DNA of 64,000 bases, taken from Sulfurospirillum arsenophilum NBRC 109478. Lineage in GTDB: Bacteria > Campylobacterota > Campylobacteria > Campylobacterales > Sulfurospirillaceae. Location: the NCBI RefSeq assembly GCF_000813345.1, contig NZ_BBQF01000001.1, positions 828,793 through 892,792 of the forward strand, read 5' to 3'. Under the pieces are notes generated by a model that saw only the letters and a program-made list of their open reading frames with translations, was not told the origin of the DNA and did no database searches. Below are positions 43,217-53,133 of the stretch, in pieces. Position 1 is the first letter of the stretch. Each line of letters starts with the position of its first letter. The position numbers and the translations under genes are program-made.

Positions 43217-46200
43217 TTATGCTCCAGTGTTGGATTGATGCAAAAGTGTGATCAACTGATCACTATTTCGGTATTGAGCAGCATACATCTGCATTTGCTG
43301 GGACAGTGTACCGTTTATGCTCAAGGTTATTTTTTTGGCCACATTGATTTCAACATCGACAGACTTCACTTTACCGTCTTTGCCGATGATTTTAACTTGA
43401 ACAATAATATGCTCTGTTCCTTGTGGCGGAGTGCCTGTAATTAACCCAGTTTGTGAGTCGATGCTCAACCAATTAGGTGACTTGGTACCATCAAGAGCAT
43501 ACAATGCAAATTTAGCCTGTCCCTCTTGATACGAAGAGTCTTTGACGATAACTTTTACAAAGCTAGGGTCCATCTTGAACGCACGCACTTCGATGACGTC
43601 GTTGTTGGTGGTTTCATGCTGACCTTCAAAGTCTAAGGTAATGCGTCCAGTATGATTGACGACCATTGTTTGGGTGTTGTCATTATGGGCTGGTTGTGGC
43701 AAGGATTCTGGTGTTTTATACGTTTCAATGGCTTTTTCTACCACGATGCTCTCTGTTTGTTCTTGTAACTGGTGCAAGGTTTTGGTCACAATCGGTTCTG
43801 TTTGAACCTGTAACTGAATTTCTGTCGGTCGTTGTGGCGAAAGTGGTACTGGATTGGTCGGTTCTACTAGCGCGTGCTTAATTGGGGTGACTGGGTTGAC
43901 TGTAATGCTCACCGTATACGTATTCGTTCCTCCATTTTCATCAGAGACCGTATACGTAAAGCTGTCTGTTCCATGATAGTTCGTTGATGGCGTATAGGTA
44001 TAAGTTCCATTTGCATTCACGGTGACTATTCCATGGCTAGGATCAGTCGCTTTTGCATAGGTCACATTATCCCCATCACTATCTGTTGCATTTGGTAAAG
44101 TTTGATCCTTAGCAGTGCCCTCATTGGTCACCAAGGTATCATTTCTAGCTGTCGGTGCGTGGTTGATGTCTGTAATCGTCCCTGTCGCTGCTGCTGTAGT
44201 AATTGTCAGTGTCTCACCATTCGTCATTGGTACATGTGTTGTGGTATCGATTGTCGCAACAACTGTCTCTGCTCCCTCATACGTGTTATCAACCACAGAA
44301 GTTACATTGAAGTTAGCTGTTGTCGCACCAGCAGCGATAGTAACATATGTACCATTCGCATCGCTTGAGAGACCTGATGCCGTGTAGTCTGTTGTGGAAG
44401 TTGCAGTACCACTCAAGTTTACATACACTTTAGTCTCAAATGCGGAAGGATGACTCAAACTCACTGTATAGGTCATTGTATTGCCTGAACCACCCGTGTC
44501 ACCCTCTACGATACCTGCGGGACTTACTGCAATGGAAACTGCAGGTTTGTCATTGTCTAATGTATGACTTGAATCTGTCGCTGGAGTTGTTGCATTTGTA
44601 GGGTTTGCATCTGGATAATAGGTACCCGTACCATCATCATGGATTGTACCCGTTCCACTGGTAGTTATTCCACCTGTATTCGTAGCATTTAACGTAAATG
44701 TCTCTGCTCCCTCATAGGTTGTATCATTCGTGATCGCTGTGCGAACAAGCAGTGTTGTTCCCCCACTTGGAATAGTCACATAACTACTTGGTGTGTAATC
44801 TACCCACGAAGAACCATTATAATATTGTAATGAAACCGCCGTCCCAGCATTGCTTGTATCGGTTCCAAGTGTTGCATCTACATCTGATGTTGATGCTGTA
44901 TTTCCTAAAGCCAGCGAAACTTGTTGTCCTGATACCCCTGTTACTGTAAACACTGCGTAGGGAGAGCCCTCATTGACGCTTATATCACTTACATGTAAGC
45001 CTCTGTCATCATCTAAACCAGTTGTGCTCGTTTCCGGATAACCACCCGTAATTATTCCGTTATACTTAGTGCCAGTTCCATCATCGACGATAGTGCTATT
45101 TTCACTAGCATAAATGCTCGTAGCGTTCGTATAAAAAGCTTTGAGAGCAAAGGTTTCTGTTCCTTCATAGGTCGTATCTTTCTCAGAGCTGATATCGACG
45201 CGAACATAGTACAAGCTTACACCGCCAACGGGTTTATGTGAGTTGTCATACGTTGTCCAGTGTGTGCCGTCAGCTGAATATTCAATCGTTGTAAAACCAC
45301 TCCATGTAGCTGCTGTACCAGAAGTCGCGTTTTGTAAAGTCAGATCAATAATATCTGCGCTTGTGCTGTTGGTAGGTACAACCATAAACAAGGCATACGG
45401 TGAGTTTTCATTTACAGGAGTTGCACTATTTACAGTGATTGACATGTGATCAATATTGTTCACGGCGATCGTCAATGTAGCAGTAGATTGGTCACCATCT
45501 TTGTCTTCAATCGTGTAGACAAATGTATCGGTTTGATTGGTTGAAATAGATGCCGTAGCGTAATAAGTGTAACTACCATCATGCTTCATCGTTAGATAAC
45601 CATATGTTCCATAAATGTAAGTACTACCATTAGCGCCTGTGGTTATGGCGGTTGTGGTGTCACTACCTGCTACACGAACACCGACAACGCCACCAGCCGG
45701 AGAGGTTACTTTCGCACCATCCACACCAAAAATATCCGCTGTTCCATCTGTAAGTACATTGCCTGAAACATCAGAACCTTCTGTTACTGAATTGGTATCT
45801 GCCTGTGCTGTGGGGGCGTCATCATTAATCGTGACTGTTACAGGGTTTGACGTTGCATTGCCAAATTGATCGTAAGTCGTAACATAAATAGTTCTTGTAG
45901 ATGAATCACCTGAAACCTGTGGTGCCGTGGTAAGTGTGTAGGTAAATACACCTCCAGTTGTTAGTGTCCACGTACCATAAGTATCTGTTCCAGACTGTGT
46001 GCTTGTACCAAAATTTTGTCCTGTAGGAGTAGATAATGTTGCGCTGTTTGTCTCTCCTGTTCCACTTGGCGTTGACCCCGTAGATAAGTCGCTCTCTTTA
46101 ACTGTTGGACCATTAAATGGTGTAGGAATATTGATAGCAAATCCATCACTATCGTAGGCTTTATTTGAATCTTGACTAAAAATAGTGAGGAAGTCAGTAC

Positions 46201-49200
46201 CGGTAAAATTAGCAGTTGGGGTATAGCTCAGTGAAGCCAACATGGCATTGATTTGAGCTTGTGTCCCTGTGATAGTAAGATCAGCAGAAGGGGTAGAATT
46301 TCCTGAATATGTGAGAGTTCCATGATCTACATGTACTGTAACCGAGCTCAAATTCCCATCGACATCTGCGACCGAGACTAATCCTGTAAACGTAATTGGC
46401 GTATTGATACTACCGGTTACTGATGAAGGGAAACTATTGACTGGTGCATCGTTTTGGCCTGTTACGGTGACGCTCAAAGTTGCTACAGAAGTTGCACCGT
46501 TTGTATCTTTCATCTGATAGCTAAACGTTTCAGTTGCCGTTGCATTTGCGGCAAGAGCTTGAACGCTTGCAAGAGTTTCATCAATCGCATACGAATACGT
46601 TCCATCAGGATTCAGTGTCAAGGTACCGTAAGTGCCTGCAATGGTCGTAGCCGTAGAAATAGCCGTGCTTGGCGTAGCTGTCGTGCCAAACTGTGCATAA
46701 GTCACCGTTTTTGTATCACCAGAATCTACATCGATGTCATTTGTCAGTACATTCCCCGTTGCTGCACTTTGCCCAGAGTAGGCAGTAACCGTGTCCGTAA
46801 AAGTAGTAGGAGCGTCATTCGTTCCTTGAATCGTAAAGGTTACTGTAGACCAATTGACTCCACCAGCGGTATTCGTGACTTTATAGTTAAACGTTTCAGC
46901 CAATGTGCTACCAGGAAGCAAAGACTGAACGGCAGTTACATCATTTCTCACCGTGTAAGTAACTGCCCCTGTACTTGATATGGTCAAGTACCCGTAATTA
47001 CCTGTAAGTTGGGAGCCTGCGTTGGTTGAACTCGTCCCGTCTATGTTTGTATAACTTGCTACGACGCCACCCGTTCCAGCAGTGTCGTTAGAGAGTACAT
47101 TATACGTGATCGTTTTGGCAACGCTTGTTGTTCCTGTTACAGCTGTCGTAGAAATATTTTCACCAAGGAAGACGGCATTTTTATCACTTGTAGCCGTTGA
47201 TGGAGTGTCTGAAGTTCGACCCACTCCCGATTCGTAAACAGTTACAGAATCACTCACAACGACAGGATCAGCCGTTCCTGAACCATAAACGGTGATGTAG
47301 AGTTTTGCGTTACTTTGTAAGCCGCCACTGTCTTGCATAGTGTAATTGAAAACTTCTACAGCGGATTGCCCGGAAGATAGATAATTGTTGTCCGTTGTTG
47401 GTGTATACACATAGCTACCATTTGTATTTAAGACCAATGTACCATGTGTCCCTTGAAGCGTTTGAGCTATGCCAGAGCTCCCCGTAAATCTAAATACAGT
47501 TCCATTGGAGCTTGTTATTTGGTCCGAACTAAGTTTAATGGATGTAATAACTCCATTCGTTACAACGATATCAGTAACCGTCGTTCCGATTGGAACACCA
47601 CTGTCCGCTGAAACAGTCATTCCTTTGGTAATTGTGCCAACCTGTGCACTCAACCCCGTAATTGTTGTATAGCCTGTTGACGTAACAGCATTAACGGTTG
47701 CTGTTTTTCCTTGATTACTTGCAGCAGTGTAGTCAATTGCCCCATTATCAGAATATAAACGCACATTTGGATTAGTAGTCAAGTAGGTAATATAATTTGT
47801 ACTAAAAGTATGTAATCCTCCAACCGTAGCGTCAGCTCGATAACTACCTGGATCTGCCGACAAGGAGAGTAGGGTTACCCCATTTGTTGTCACAGGATCT
47901 CCTGTAAGCGTAATTCTATTTGTACCAGTACTGTCGTATACTGCGTAGTAAGTGGTTCCATTATCTGGGCTGATGTATAAATCATCACCTGACTTTACAG
48001 CGGTAAATCCAGAGGCAGTATTAAACGTTAGGGTAGCTGTTCCTTTGACTACACTTATGGTTCCACCAATTGCACTACCTTCAACAAAAGCCCCTACAAT
48101 CGAAAAGTCACCAGATGGTAAAGTCCCATCCGTTGTTTGCGTTTTATAAGTATTGTCTACATCCGTATCATTTGGTAAAACATTTCCTATAGCCGAGTAC
48201 CCTGTTACAGCTGTAGTTGTTGTTGCCGTCGTTGTTGATTCTTTTGCAACGTTATAGTCATTGCCTGCTACTGGGGCATCGTTGCTGCCGTTGATTTTCG
48301 TTGTCAATGTTGCAGTAGCTGTCCCACCTTTGCCATCGATGACGGTATAGGTAAACTGTTCGGTCAATGGTATACTACTCGTATTTAAGGCATTTACAGT
48401 TGCGTTGGTATCATCGGGCGTGTAGACCCACGTTCCATCTGATTGTATCTTTAAGGTACCATATTTACCTACGATATCTACACCCGATGCGGTAGCTGTT
48501 GTCGATATACCTGTCGATTTACTGACAACCGTTGTTATACTGAGTGTGTCTGAGTTTGTATCTGTATCATTTACCAATACATTTCCTGTTCCGACGATAG
48601 AGGGTGTTATCACACTTGAAGTATTCGCATTGTACCCTTGCTCCAATGCAGTATTACCTGCCCCAATAGATGCGGTAGTACTCGGAGTGCCGTTTGCGAC
48701 ATCATCATAGGCAATGGGTGCAGCGTTAGAGACAAGCAAACTATTTATCTCGCTATCAACACGGTCTGATGATGAGCCGACATTGGCGTACGTATGAAGT
48801 GATGCATTGCCATCAATATTGGTTGCAACAGTTTTACTGGTAGATGCTATTTGACTATCAAACCAGGCTTGATCTACAACAAGTAAAAAGCCTTTGTTGT
48901 CATTTACATTGCCATCACCATCTTGATTTCCATCTGCTTGGGCTGTGGCTAAATTTGCGGCTGCTGAACCATTATTGTTAAAATCAGCATCCGTCCAAAA
49001 ATAAAATCCTCTGACAATTCCTCCTGATTTAATGGGACGGCTAACCCAGCCATAGTAAGTCTCACCACCAATGTTGAGTCCTATAGCCGAGACATCATTG
49101 CCGCTAAAATTTACATTATTACTACCATCATTAATACTTGCTGCCCCTAAAGAGGTCGTATTAAAATTGTGAGAGTTTTGTTCTTTTGCCGCGGCTGTTT

Positions 49201-49936
49201 CACCCGTTGATCCCACAATTGAACCATCGTTATTCAAATCATACACCATTGCATAGGCATTAACAAAATTAAACGAGGCAAGCTCTACATTTAGTTTATC
49301 GCCTTCTACTGTCATTGTGAAATGGTCGTTATCTAATCCGACAGTAGGGTCTAATGCCCCCGTTGTAACTAATGTGGCAAATTTTTCACCTTCGTCACCG
49401 GTGCTATCTTTGGCTCCGTTGAGGAGGGTGTCAAAATTGTGTCCGATCTCTTCGATGACCACTTTCTCAAGATGGGCCTCATCGATACTGGATGCCCAAT
49501 CACCATTAATGTAAATGACAGGTGTCCCATCAGGTCCATAGGCTGTGTAAGCGCCTTCTGCCACTCCCATGGTTTTAGCATCCAATATCTGAATGTCAAC
49601 ACTGTAATTTCCGCTGGTGATTTGGGCGCAAAGTGCATCTAACGTATTTTGTTGTTCTTGCGTGCTAATAGAATAAATTTGAGCTAATTGTGCATTGTTA
49701 GTATTAGAAGAGAAAAAAGTGGCAATACTCTCTTTTGCATTAGCAACAGCGCTTTCGACTTTTGCCGTAGGTGCACCGTCGGCACCGATGACTGCTGTGA
49801 TGATAGAATGATCGGAATTATCAGTCGAAGCGTTGGTCGTACTGGCTTCGGCGGTCTTTTCTACCACGGCTGCACCTACGGCATCAAACATAATTCTTGG
49901 TTCAAGTTCAAGAATGAGTGGTTTTCGATTTTCCAT
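43217..49936 (-). CDS. Giant repeat adhesin with LEPRxMFDA N-terminus
   Basis: A 2239-residue surface or secreted protein; first gene of the operon. The N-terminus has LEPRIMFDA (residues 11-19) and no Sec signal. A domain with EEIGHNFD (162-169) and GDEGEKF (180-186) follows and resembles a degenerate zincin found in other LEPR-type adhesins. Residues about 400-1340 hold VCBS/cadherin-like repeats (NDTD, GTYGTLTLNPDGTYSY types); about 1480-1940 hold Calx-beta-like repeats (VNEGSPYAVF); then a cadherin-like unit and a C-terminal Ig-like unit (YQEGQAKFALYALDGTKSPNWLS). I saw no RTX GGxGxDxxx nonapeptides. AAGGAT precedes the ATG. Confidence 0.88.
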   Translation of the reverse strand: MENRKPLILELEPRIMFDAVGAAVVEKTAEASTTNASTDNSDHSIITAVIGADGAPTAKVESAVANAKESIATFFSSNTNNAQLAQIYSISTQEQQNTLDALCAQITSGNYSVDIQILDAKTMGVAEGAYTAYGPDGTPVIYINGDWASSIDEAHLEKVVIEEIGHNFDTLLNGAKDSTGDEGEKFATLVTTGALDPTVGLDNDHFTMTVEGDKLNVELASFNFVNAYAMVYDLNNDGSIVGSTGETAAAKEQNSHNFNTTSLGAASINDGSNNVNFSGNDVSAIGLNIGGETYYGWVSRPIKSGGIVRGFYFWTDADFNNNGSAAANLATAQADGNQDGDGNVNDNKGFLLVVDQAWFDSQIASTSKTVATNIDGNASLHTYANVGSSSDRVDSEINSLLVSNAAPIAYDDVANGTPSTTASIGAGNTALEQGYNANTSSVITPSIVGTGNVLVNDTDTNSDTLSITTVVSKSTGISTTATASGVDIVGKYGTLKIQSDGTWVYTPDDTNATVNALNTSSIPLTEQFTYTVIDGKGGTATATLTTKINGSNDAPVAGNDYNVAKESTTTATTTTAVTGYSAIGNVLPNDTDVDNTYKTQTTDGTLPSGDFSIVGAFVEGSAIGGTISVVKGTATLTFNTASGFTAVKSGDDLYISPDNGTTYYAVYDSTGTNRITLTGDPVTTNGVTLLSLSADPGSYRADATVGGLHTFSTNYITYLTTNPNVRLYSDNGAIDYTAASNQGKTATVNAVTSTGYTTITGLSAQVGTITKGMTVSADSGVPIGTTVTDIVVTNGVITSIKLSSDQITSSNGTVFRFTGSSGIAQTLQGTHGTLVLNTNGSYVYTPTTDNNYLSSGQSAVEVFNYTMQDSGGLQSNAKLYITVYGSGTADPVVVSDSVTVYESGVGRTSDTPSTATSDKNAVFLGENISTTAVTGTTSVAKTITYNVLSNDTAGTGGVVASYTNIDGTSSTNAGSQLTGNYGYLTISSTGAVTYTVRNDVTAVQSLLPGSTLAETFNYKVTNTAGGVNWSTVTFTIQGTNDAPTTFTDTVTAYSGQSAATGNVLTNDIDVDSGDTKTVTYAQFGTTATPSTAISTATTIAGTYGTLTLNPDGTYSYAIDETLASVQALAANATATETFSYQMKDTNGATSVATLSVTVTGQNDAPVNSFPSSVTGSINTPITFTGLVSVADVDGNLSSVTVHVDHGTLTYSGNSTPSADLTITGTQAQINAMLASLSYTPTANFTGTDFLTIFSQDSNKAYDSDGFAINIPTPFNGPTVKESDLSTGSTPSGTGETNSATLSTPTGQNFGTSTQSGTDTYGTWTLTTGGVFTYTLTTAPQVSGDSSTRTIYVTTYDQFGNATSNPVTVTINDDAPTAQADTNSVTEGSDVSGNVLTDGTADIFGVDGAKVTSPAGGVVGVRVAGSDTTTAITTGANGSTYIYGTYGYLTMKHDGSYTYYATASISTNQTDTFVYTIEDKDGDQSTATLTIAVNNIDHMSITVNSATPVNENSPYALFMVVPTNSTSADIIDLTLQNATSGTAATWSGFTTIEYSADGTHWTTYDNSHKPVGGVSLYYVRVDISSEKDTTYEGTETFALKAFYTNATSIYASENSTIVDDGTGTKYNGIITGGYPETSTTGLDDDRGLHVSDISVNEGSPYAVFTVTGVSGQQVSLALGNTASTSDVDATLGTDTSNAGTAVSLQYYNGSSWVDYTPSSYVTIPSGGTTLLVRTAITNDTTYEGAETFTLNATNTGGITTSGTGTIHDDGTGTYYPDANPTNATTPATDSSHTLDNDKPAVSIAVSPAGIVEGDTGGSGNTMTYTVSLSHPSAFETKVYVNLSGTATSTTDYTASGLSSDANGTYVTIAAGATTANFNVTSVVDNTYEGAETVVATIDTTTHVPMTNGETLTITTAAATGTITDINHAPTARNDTLVTNEGTAKDQTLPNATDSDGDNVTYAKATDPSHGIVTVNANGTYTYTPSTNYHGTDSFTYTVSDENGGTNTYTVSITVNPVTPIKHALVEPTNPVPLSPQRPTEIQLQVQTEPIVTKTLHQLQEQTESIVVEKAIETYKTPESLPQPAHNDNTQTMVVNHTGRITLDFEGQHETTNNDVIEVRAFKMDPSFVKVIVKDSSYQEGQAKFALYALDGTKSPNWLSIDSQTGLITGTPPQGTEHIIVQVKIIGKDGKVKSVDVEINVAKKITLSINGTLSQQMQMYAAQYRNSDQLITLLHQSNTGA

Positions 49937-50183
49937 GACAAATCCTTGTTTTTATATACCTCTTTGTTATACATATTGTAAGGCAGATGTGTTGCATCAG
50001 AGTTGCATTTAAAAAAATAATCACTATAAATCATCGCTTAATTATCTCAAGTGCTACTAAAATAAACGAATGCGGTATAAATGTTATGAGAAAAGATATT
50101 GAAGAATGGGTAGAGAGATATTCTAAAGTGTATGGGAGTAAGCGTTTTTGATGCGAAGCTAAGTGCCTCGCATCGTACTTTAA

Positions 50184-50654
50184 CTAGCGAAGTTTGTCAT
50201 TAAGAAGATTAATGAGTCCATTGGAAACTTGTGAAAAATCGAGAACTCTTCGTCCTTGATATTGTTTTGCAAATTTTTCTGCTTTCTCTTTGTTCGCAAA
50301 TGCGGGTAAATCGTCTCCTGCTGGACTTGTTTTTTGGCTTCCATAGACATAAAATGCTTCGCGTGCAGGAATTTTTTCTAGTGTTTCATAATCTGTTACA
50401 TTGATACGCATATCATCATTTTGTTTTACTTGGTATTCTGGCCAATGTGATGGTTCAAAATAGAATTCAAACATGGATTTTGGGCTTGAAAAATAGATGA
50501 CTTCACCACTTCTTACTTGAATTGTTGCTGCCCATTCCGGTGCTTGATAAACTTTGATATTTCGTATTAGGCATGTTGCATCTTTTGAAATTTCCATTTT
50601 AGCTCCAAAGAGAGCACCTACCATCAAAGCAATAATAAGCAATTTTTTAATCAT
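50184..50654 (-). CDS. nosL: NosL-family protein, cysteine-poor variant
   Basis: A 156-residue periplasmic protein with a Sec signal (to about residue 17). The C-terminal half (AREAFYVYGSQKTSPAGDDLPAFANKEKAEKFAKQYQGRRVLDFSQVS) matches NosL, but the copper-binding CxxC/M site is missing; only one Cys (about 28) remains. Last gene of the nos operon, 9 bases after nosY. Role in copper delivery to NosZ is uncertain for this copy. Confidence 0.78.
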   Translation of the reverse strand: MIKKLLIIALMVGALFGAKMEISKDATCLIRNIKVYQAPEWAATIQVRSGEVIYFSSPKSMFEFYFEPSHWPEYQVKQNDDMRINVTDYETLEKIPAREAFYVYGSQKTSPAGDDLPAFANKEKAEKFAKQYQGRRVLDFSQVSNGLINLLNDKLR

Positions 50655-50663
50655 TTTTTTCTC

Positions 50664-51491
50664 CTAAACTAAATCTGTTTTTTTAAAGATATGAAACCCA
50701 AAGAATGCAAAGGCTAATCCTAAAAGAATAGGGTAGACAATAGAAAATAAAATAAAGAAAGAAAGACGGATATGATCCAAAATATAAAAGGCTACAGGTC
50801 CCATAACGGTTAATTCTGGATCAAAAAGGCTAATGGCGGCTACTCTAAAAATTTCCATTGGATTGATGAGTGAGATAGCGATGATGACCTCTTCACTCAA
50901 ACGGTGTTGCATCATAAGACTAATTAAAGCAATGTCGATGAATGCAAGTAAAACAATCCAAATAAAAAAAGAGAGACCCAACGCAACCTCTGAAGATTTG
51001 ACAATAGAAGATATTAAAAAAGATATGCCTAAAAAGGCGGCACTAAGGGAAAAAAGTAGTCCAGCATAAAGGAGAAATATATTCCAAGGGATATTGGCAC
51101 CTTTGATAAGACCGATAACCAATGCGAGAATCATTGCAAAGAAAACAGGTAAAAAGACTGTTGTAAATCTTCCAATAATTTTCCCCCAATAGTATTGTGG
51201 TAAAGAAATAGGGAATGAAAGCATATATTCTAATATATGGTTGTCTCTATCACCTGAAATGGATCGGACGGTGGTGATAAGAATAAAAATAGGCAGAATA
51301 ACAATCGTGACTTGGATATACATCAGCAATAATCTACTCAGTCCACTAAATCCCATCACTTGTGATTCTGTAACACCTGCAATAAAAAATAGAGCAATAA
51401 GCCCTCCAAATACGAGAGTGTAAACAACAAACCAGCGGGCTCTTACAGATTCTTTGATGTCGAGAAAAGCAATAAGCAATAAATTTTTCAT
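50664..51491 (-). CDS. nosY: NosY, ABC transporter permease for NosZ maturation
   Basis: A 275-residue inner membrane protein with six hydrophobic helices, of the ABC-2/NosY type (SGDRDNHILEYMLSFPISLPQYYWGKIIGRF). With NosF it supplies NosD with a sulfur species for CuZ assembly, as known from other nos systems. AAGGAC is its ribosome binding site, located within the end of the preceding NosL gene. Confidence 0.9.
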   Translation of the reverse strand: MKNLLLIAFLDIKESVRARWFVVYTLVFGGLIALFFIAGVTESQVMGFSGLSRLLLMYIQVTIVILPIFILITTVRSISGDRDNHILEYMLSFPISLPQYYWGKIIGRFTTVFLPVFFAMILALVIGLIKGANIPWNIFLLYAGLLFSLSAAFLGISFLISSIVKSSEVALGLSFFIWIVLLAFIDIALISLMMQHRLSEEVIIAISLINPMEIFRVAAISLFDPELTVMGPVAFYILDHIRLSFFILFSIVYPILLGLAFAFFGFHIFKKTDLV

Positions 51492-51492
51492 C

Positions 51493-52002
51493 TTAGTGTC
51501 CTTGTTGTAAATGTTGTCGAATTTTAGGATCGCTCATATTCTCGCCTCTAAGCATGCGAAGGCGCATTTCATTAAAGTCGATCAATCCTTCCTTCTTGTG
51601 TTCATACGCCCCAAATCCATAATGCATAGGTGTTACATCATTGATTGAGTAAAATGCTTTAAACGCATCTATATAACGATTTGTATCGTTACTGAATATC
51701 CACAATGTTATCGTTTGTGCTTCTATTTTCTGCTCTTTCATCCATACAATAGCACAACCCATGTCATCAAAAAAATGGGTTTTAAGATCGTTGGTAATGA
51801 TCTGTACAGAATCTTTTACGCCCATAAGATACATATGACACTGTGGGCATTGAATGGTGTTGTCTTTAAATTCCAAGGGAACTTTTTTGCTATTGGTGAT
51901 TTCAGTGGGGAGTTGATACTTTACATGTAAAAACAAAAAGAATCCGCTCAACACAATAATAGGAAATAAAATAAGTATCCAAATTAAAACTTTATTTTTC
52001 AC
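51493..52002 (-). CDS. nosL: NosL-like copper chaperone, membrane-anchored (second copy)
   Basis: A 169-residue protein with a GTG start. An N-terminal transmembrane helix without lipobox replaces the lipid anchor of the other copy. CPQCHM (about 53-58) is the putative copper site, followed by FFDDMGCAIVWM, IDAFKAFYSINDVTPMHYGFGAYE, very like the neighbouring NosL. It lies between nosL and nosY. A TTTACATGTAAA copy overlaps its 5' region at 51920. Confidence 0.85.
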   Translation of the reverse strand: MKNKVLIWILILFPIIVLSGFFLFLHVKYQLPTEITNSKKVPLEFKDNTIQCPQCHMYLMGVKDSVQIITNDLKTHFFDDMGCAIVWMKEQKIEAQTITLWIFSNDTNRYIDAFKAFYSINDVTPMHYGFGAYEHKKEGLIDFNEMRLRMLRGENMSDPKIRQHLQQGH

Positions 52003-52064
52003 AACAAAGCTCCATTAGTGATTCAACAAATCATAGAATGAGTTGAGATAACGTGTCTGTAACA

Positions 52065-52508
52065 TCATTTTCCTATTTTAATAACTCTTCGAGACACTTC
52101 TTCAAAATCAATTATTTCTTGACCTTCTTTAATGTCTTCGCTCTTCACATGTGCTCCAAAACCATATGCCATCGGAGTGATGTTCGCAACATCGTAAAAT
52201 GCTTTTCGTGCATCTATCCATTCCCCCGTTTTAGCATCGTTAACCCATATAACAGCGTGTTCTTTCCATGCAATACTGTTTTCTTGAAACCATAAAATAA
52301 CACAGCCAATATCATCAAAAACATAGTTTTTTCCATTATCAGGGTTGATGACTTGTGCTGAGAATTTACGATCACTCAGAACCATCTTGCATCGTTCGCA
52401 CATATCACGATCCCAGTGAATTTTTTTGGGACTCAAATCAATCTTACTGTCACACCCGCAAACCAAAATCGTCATTAAAAGAAGAAAAAATGTCTTAAAG
52501 AGTTTCAT
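52065..52508 (-). CDS. nosL: NosL, copper chaperone lipoprotein
   Basis: A 147-residue lipoprotein (lipobox VCGC, Cys about 19) delivering Cu(I) to apo-NosZ. MCERCKM (about 36-42) provides the Cys/Met copper ligands. VFDDIGCVILWF and IDARKAFYDVANITPMAYGFGAH follow the family. It overlaps nosF by 14 bases. The 62-base gap to the second NosL holds no obvious signal. Confidence 0.9.
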   Translation of the reverse strand: MKLFKTFFLLLMTILVCGCDSKIDLSPKKIHWDRDMCERCKMVLSDRKFSAQVINPDNGKNYVFDDIGCVILWFQENSIAWKEHAVIWVNDAKTGEWIDARKAFYDVANITPMAYGFGAHVKSEDIKEGQEIIDFEEVSRRVIKIGK

Positions 52509-53133
52509 CGCTCAATACCTTTCCTAAGTCCATATAGATTTGTCGATTAACGAGTTCTTTCATCTCATCAAGTCGGTGCGTGACAAACAGTGCAATTTTA
52601 GAACGTGTTTCATTTTTTAAGAGGCGATGAAAGTTGTCTCGTGCTTTGGGATCAAGATTGGCGGTTGGTTCGTCATAAATAATAATATCGCTTTGACGTG
52701 CCAAACTGATCGCTATTAGCATTTTTTGCTTCATCCCACCACTGAGTTTAAAAAATGATTTGTTTAAATTAGGCTCTATATCAAGTTCCATCTCTTTAGC
52801 AAAATGGATGATGGCATCTCTTTCCATTTTTGTGCTTTTACAGGCATAACTTATCAACTCTTCTAAATTTAATTTGATGGGTGGAGGAAGTTGGGGAACA
52901 AAACTAATGTTTTGTAATACGTTAATCCTCTCTTTAATCGGATCAAGCCCGTTAACCAATACGGTGCCACTATTCGGATGATAATAGCCAAGTATTAGCC
53001 TGATTAAAGTGGTTTTTCCAGCACCATTAGGTCCCATAAGAGCGATACAATCATCTTTCTTGAATGTCAAGGTTAGATCATCTAACGAGAGCGCATTGCC
53101 AAATTTTTTGCTGATATTTCGAATTTCTATCAT
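52495..53133 (-). CDS. nosF: NosF, ABC transporter ATPase
   Basis: A 212-residue ATPase partner of NosY. Walker A GPNGAGKTTLIRL, signature LSGGMKQKM, Walker B DIIIYDEPTANLDPKARD and the switch His (THRLDE) are all present, so it is active. Overlaps nosH by 4 bases and nosL by 14. Confidence 0.93.
   Translation of the reverse strand: MIEIRNISKKFGNALSLDDLTLTFKKDDCIALMGPNGAGKTTLIRLILGYYHPNSGTVLVNGLDPIKERINVLQNISFVPQLPPPIKLNLEELISYACKSTKMERDAIIHFAKEMELDIEPNLNKSFFKLSGGMKQKMLIAISLARQSDIIIYDEPTANLDPKARDNFHRLLKNETRSKIALFVTHRLDEMKELVNRQIYMDLGKVLSDETL

Noticed and set aside
46454..46978. Long open frame of 174 codons on the strand opposite the adhesin
   Set aside because: Shadow of the repetitive Thr/Ser/Gly-rich coding frame; it has odd Cys/Arg/Ser composition and no start signals.
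43217..49936. Tandem DNA repeats or CRISPR-like structure in the adhesin gene
   Set aside because: The repeats are protein-level VCBS, Calx-beta and cadherin-like domains that differ in sequence; no regular identical DNA units with spacers.
50086..50151. Short open frame of 21 codons (ATG at 50086) with an open frame further upstream
   Set aside because: No ribosome binding site, AT-rich surroundings that stay open by chance, and no recognisable protein; possibly a degraded gene end but not supportable.
50150..50174. Hairpin GATGCGA/TCGCATC after the nos operon
   Set aside because: On the minus strand it is followed by A rather than T residues, and on the plus strand no gene needs it, so it was not called a terminator.
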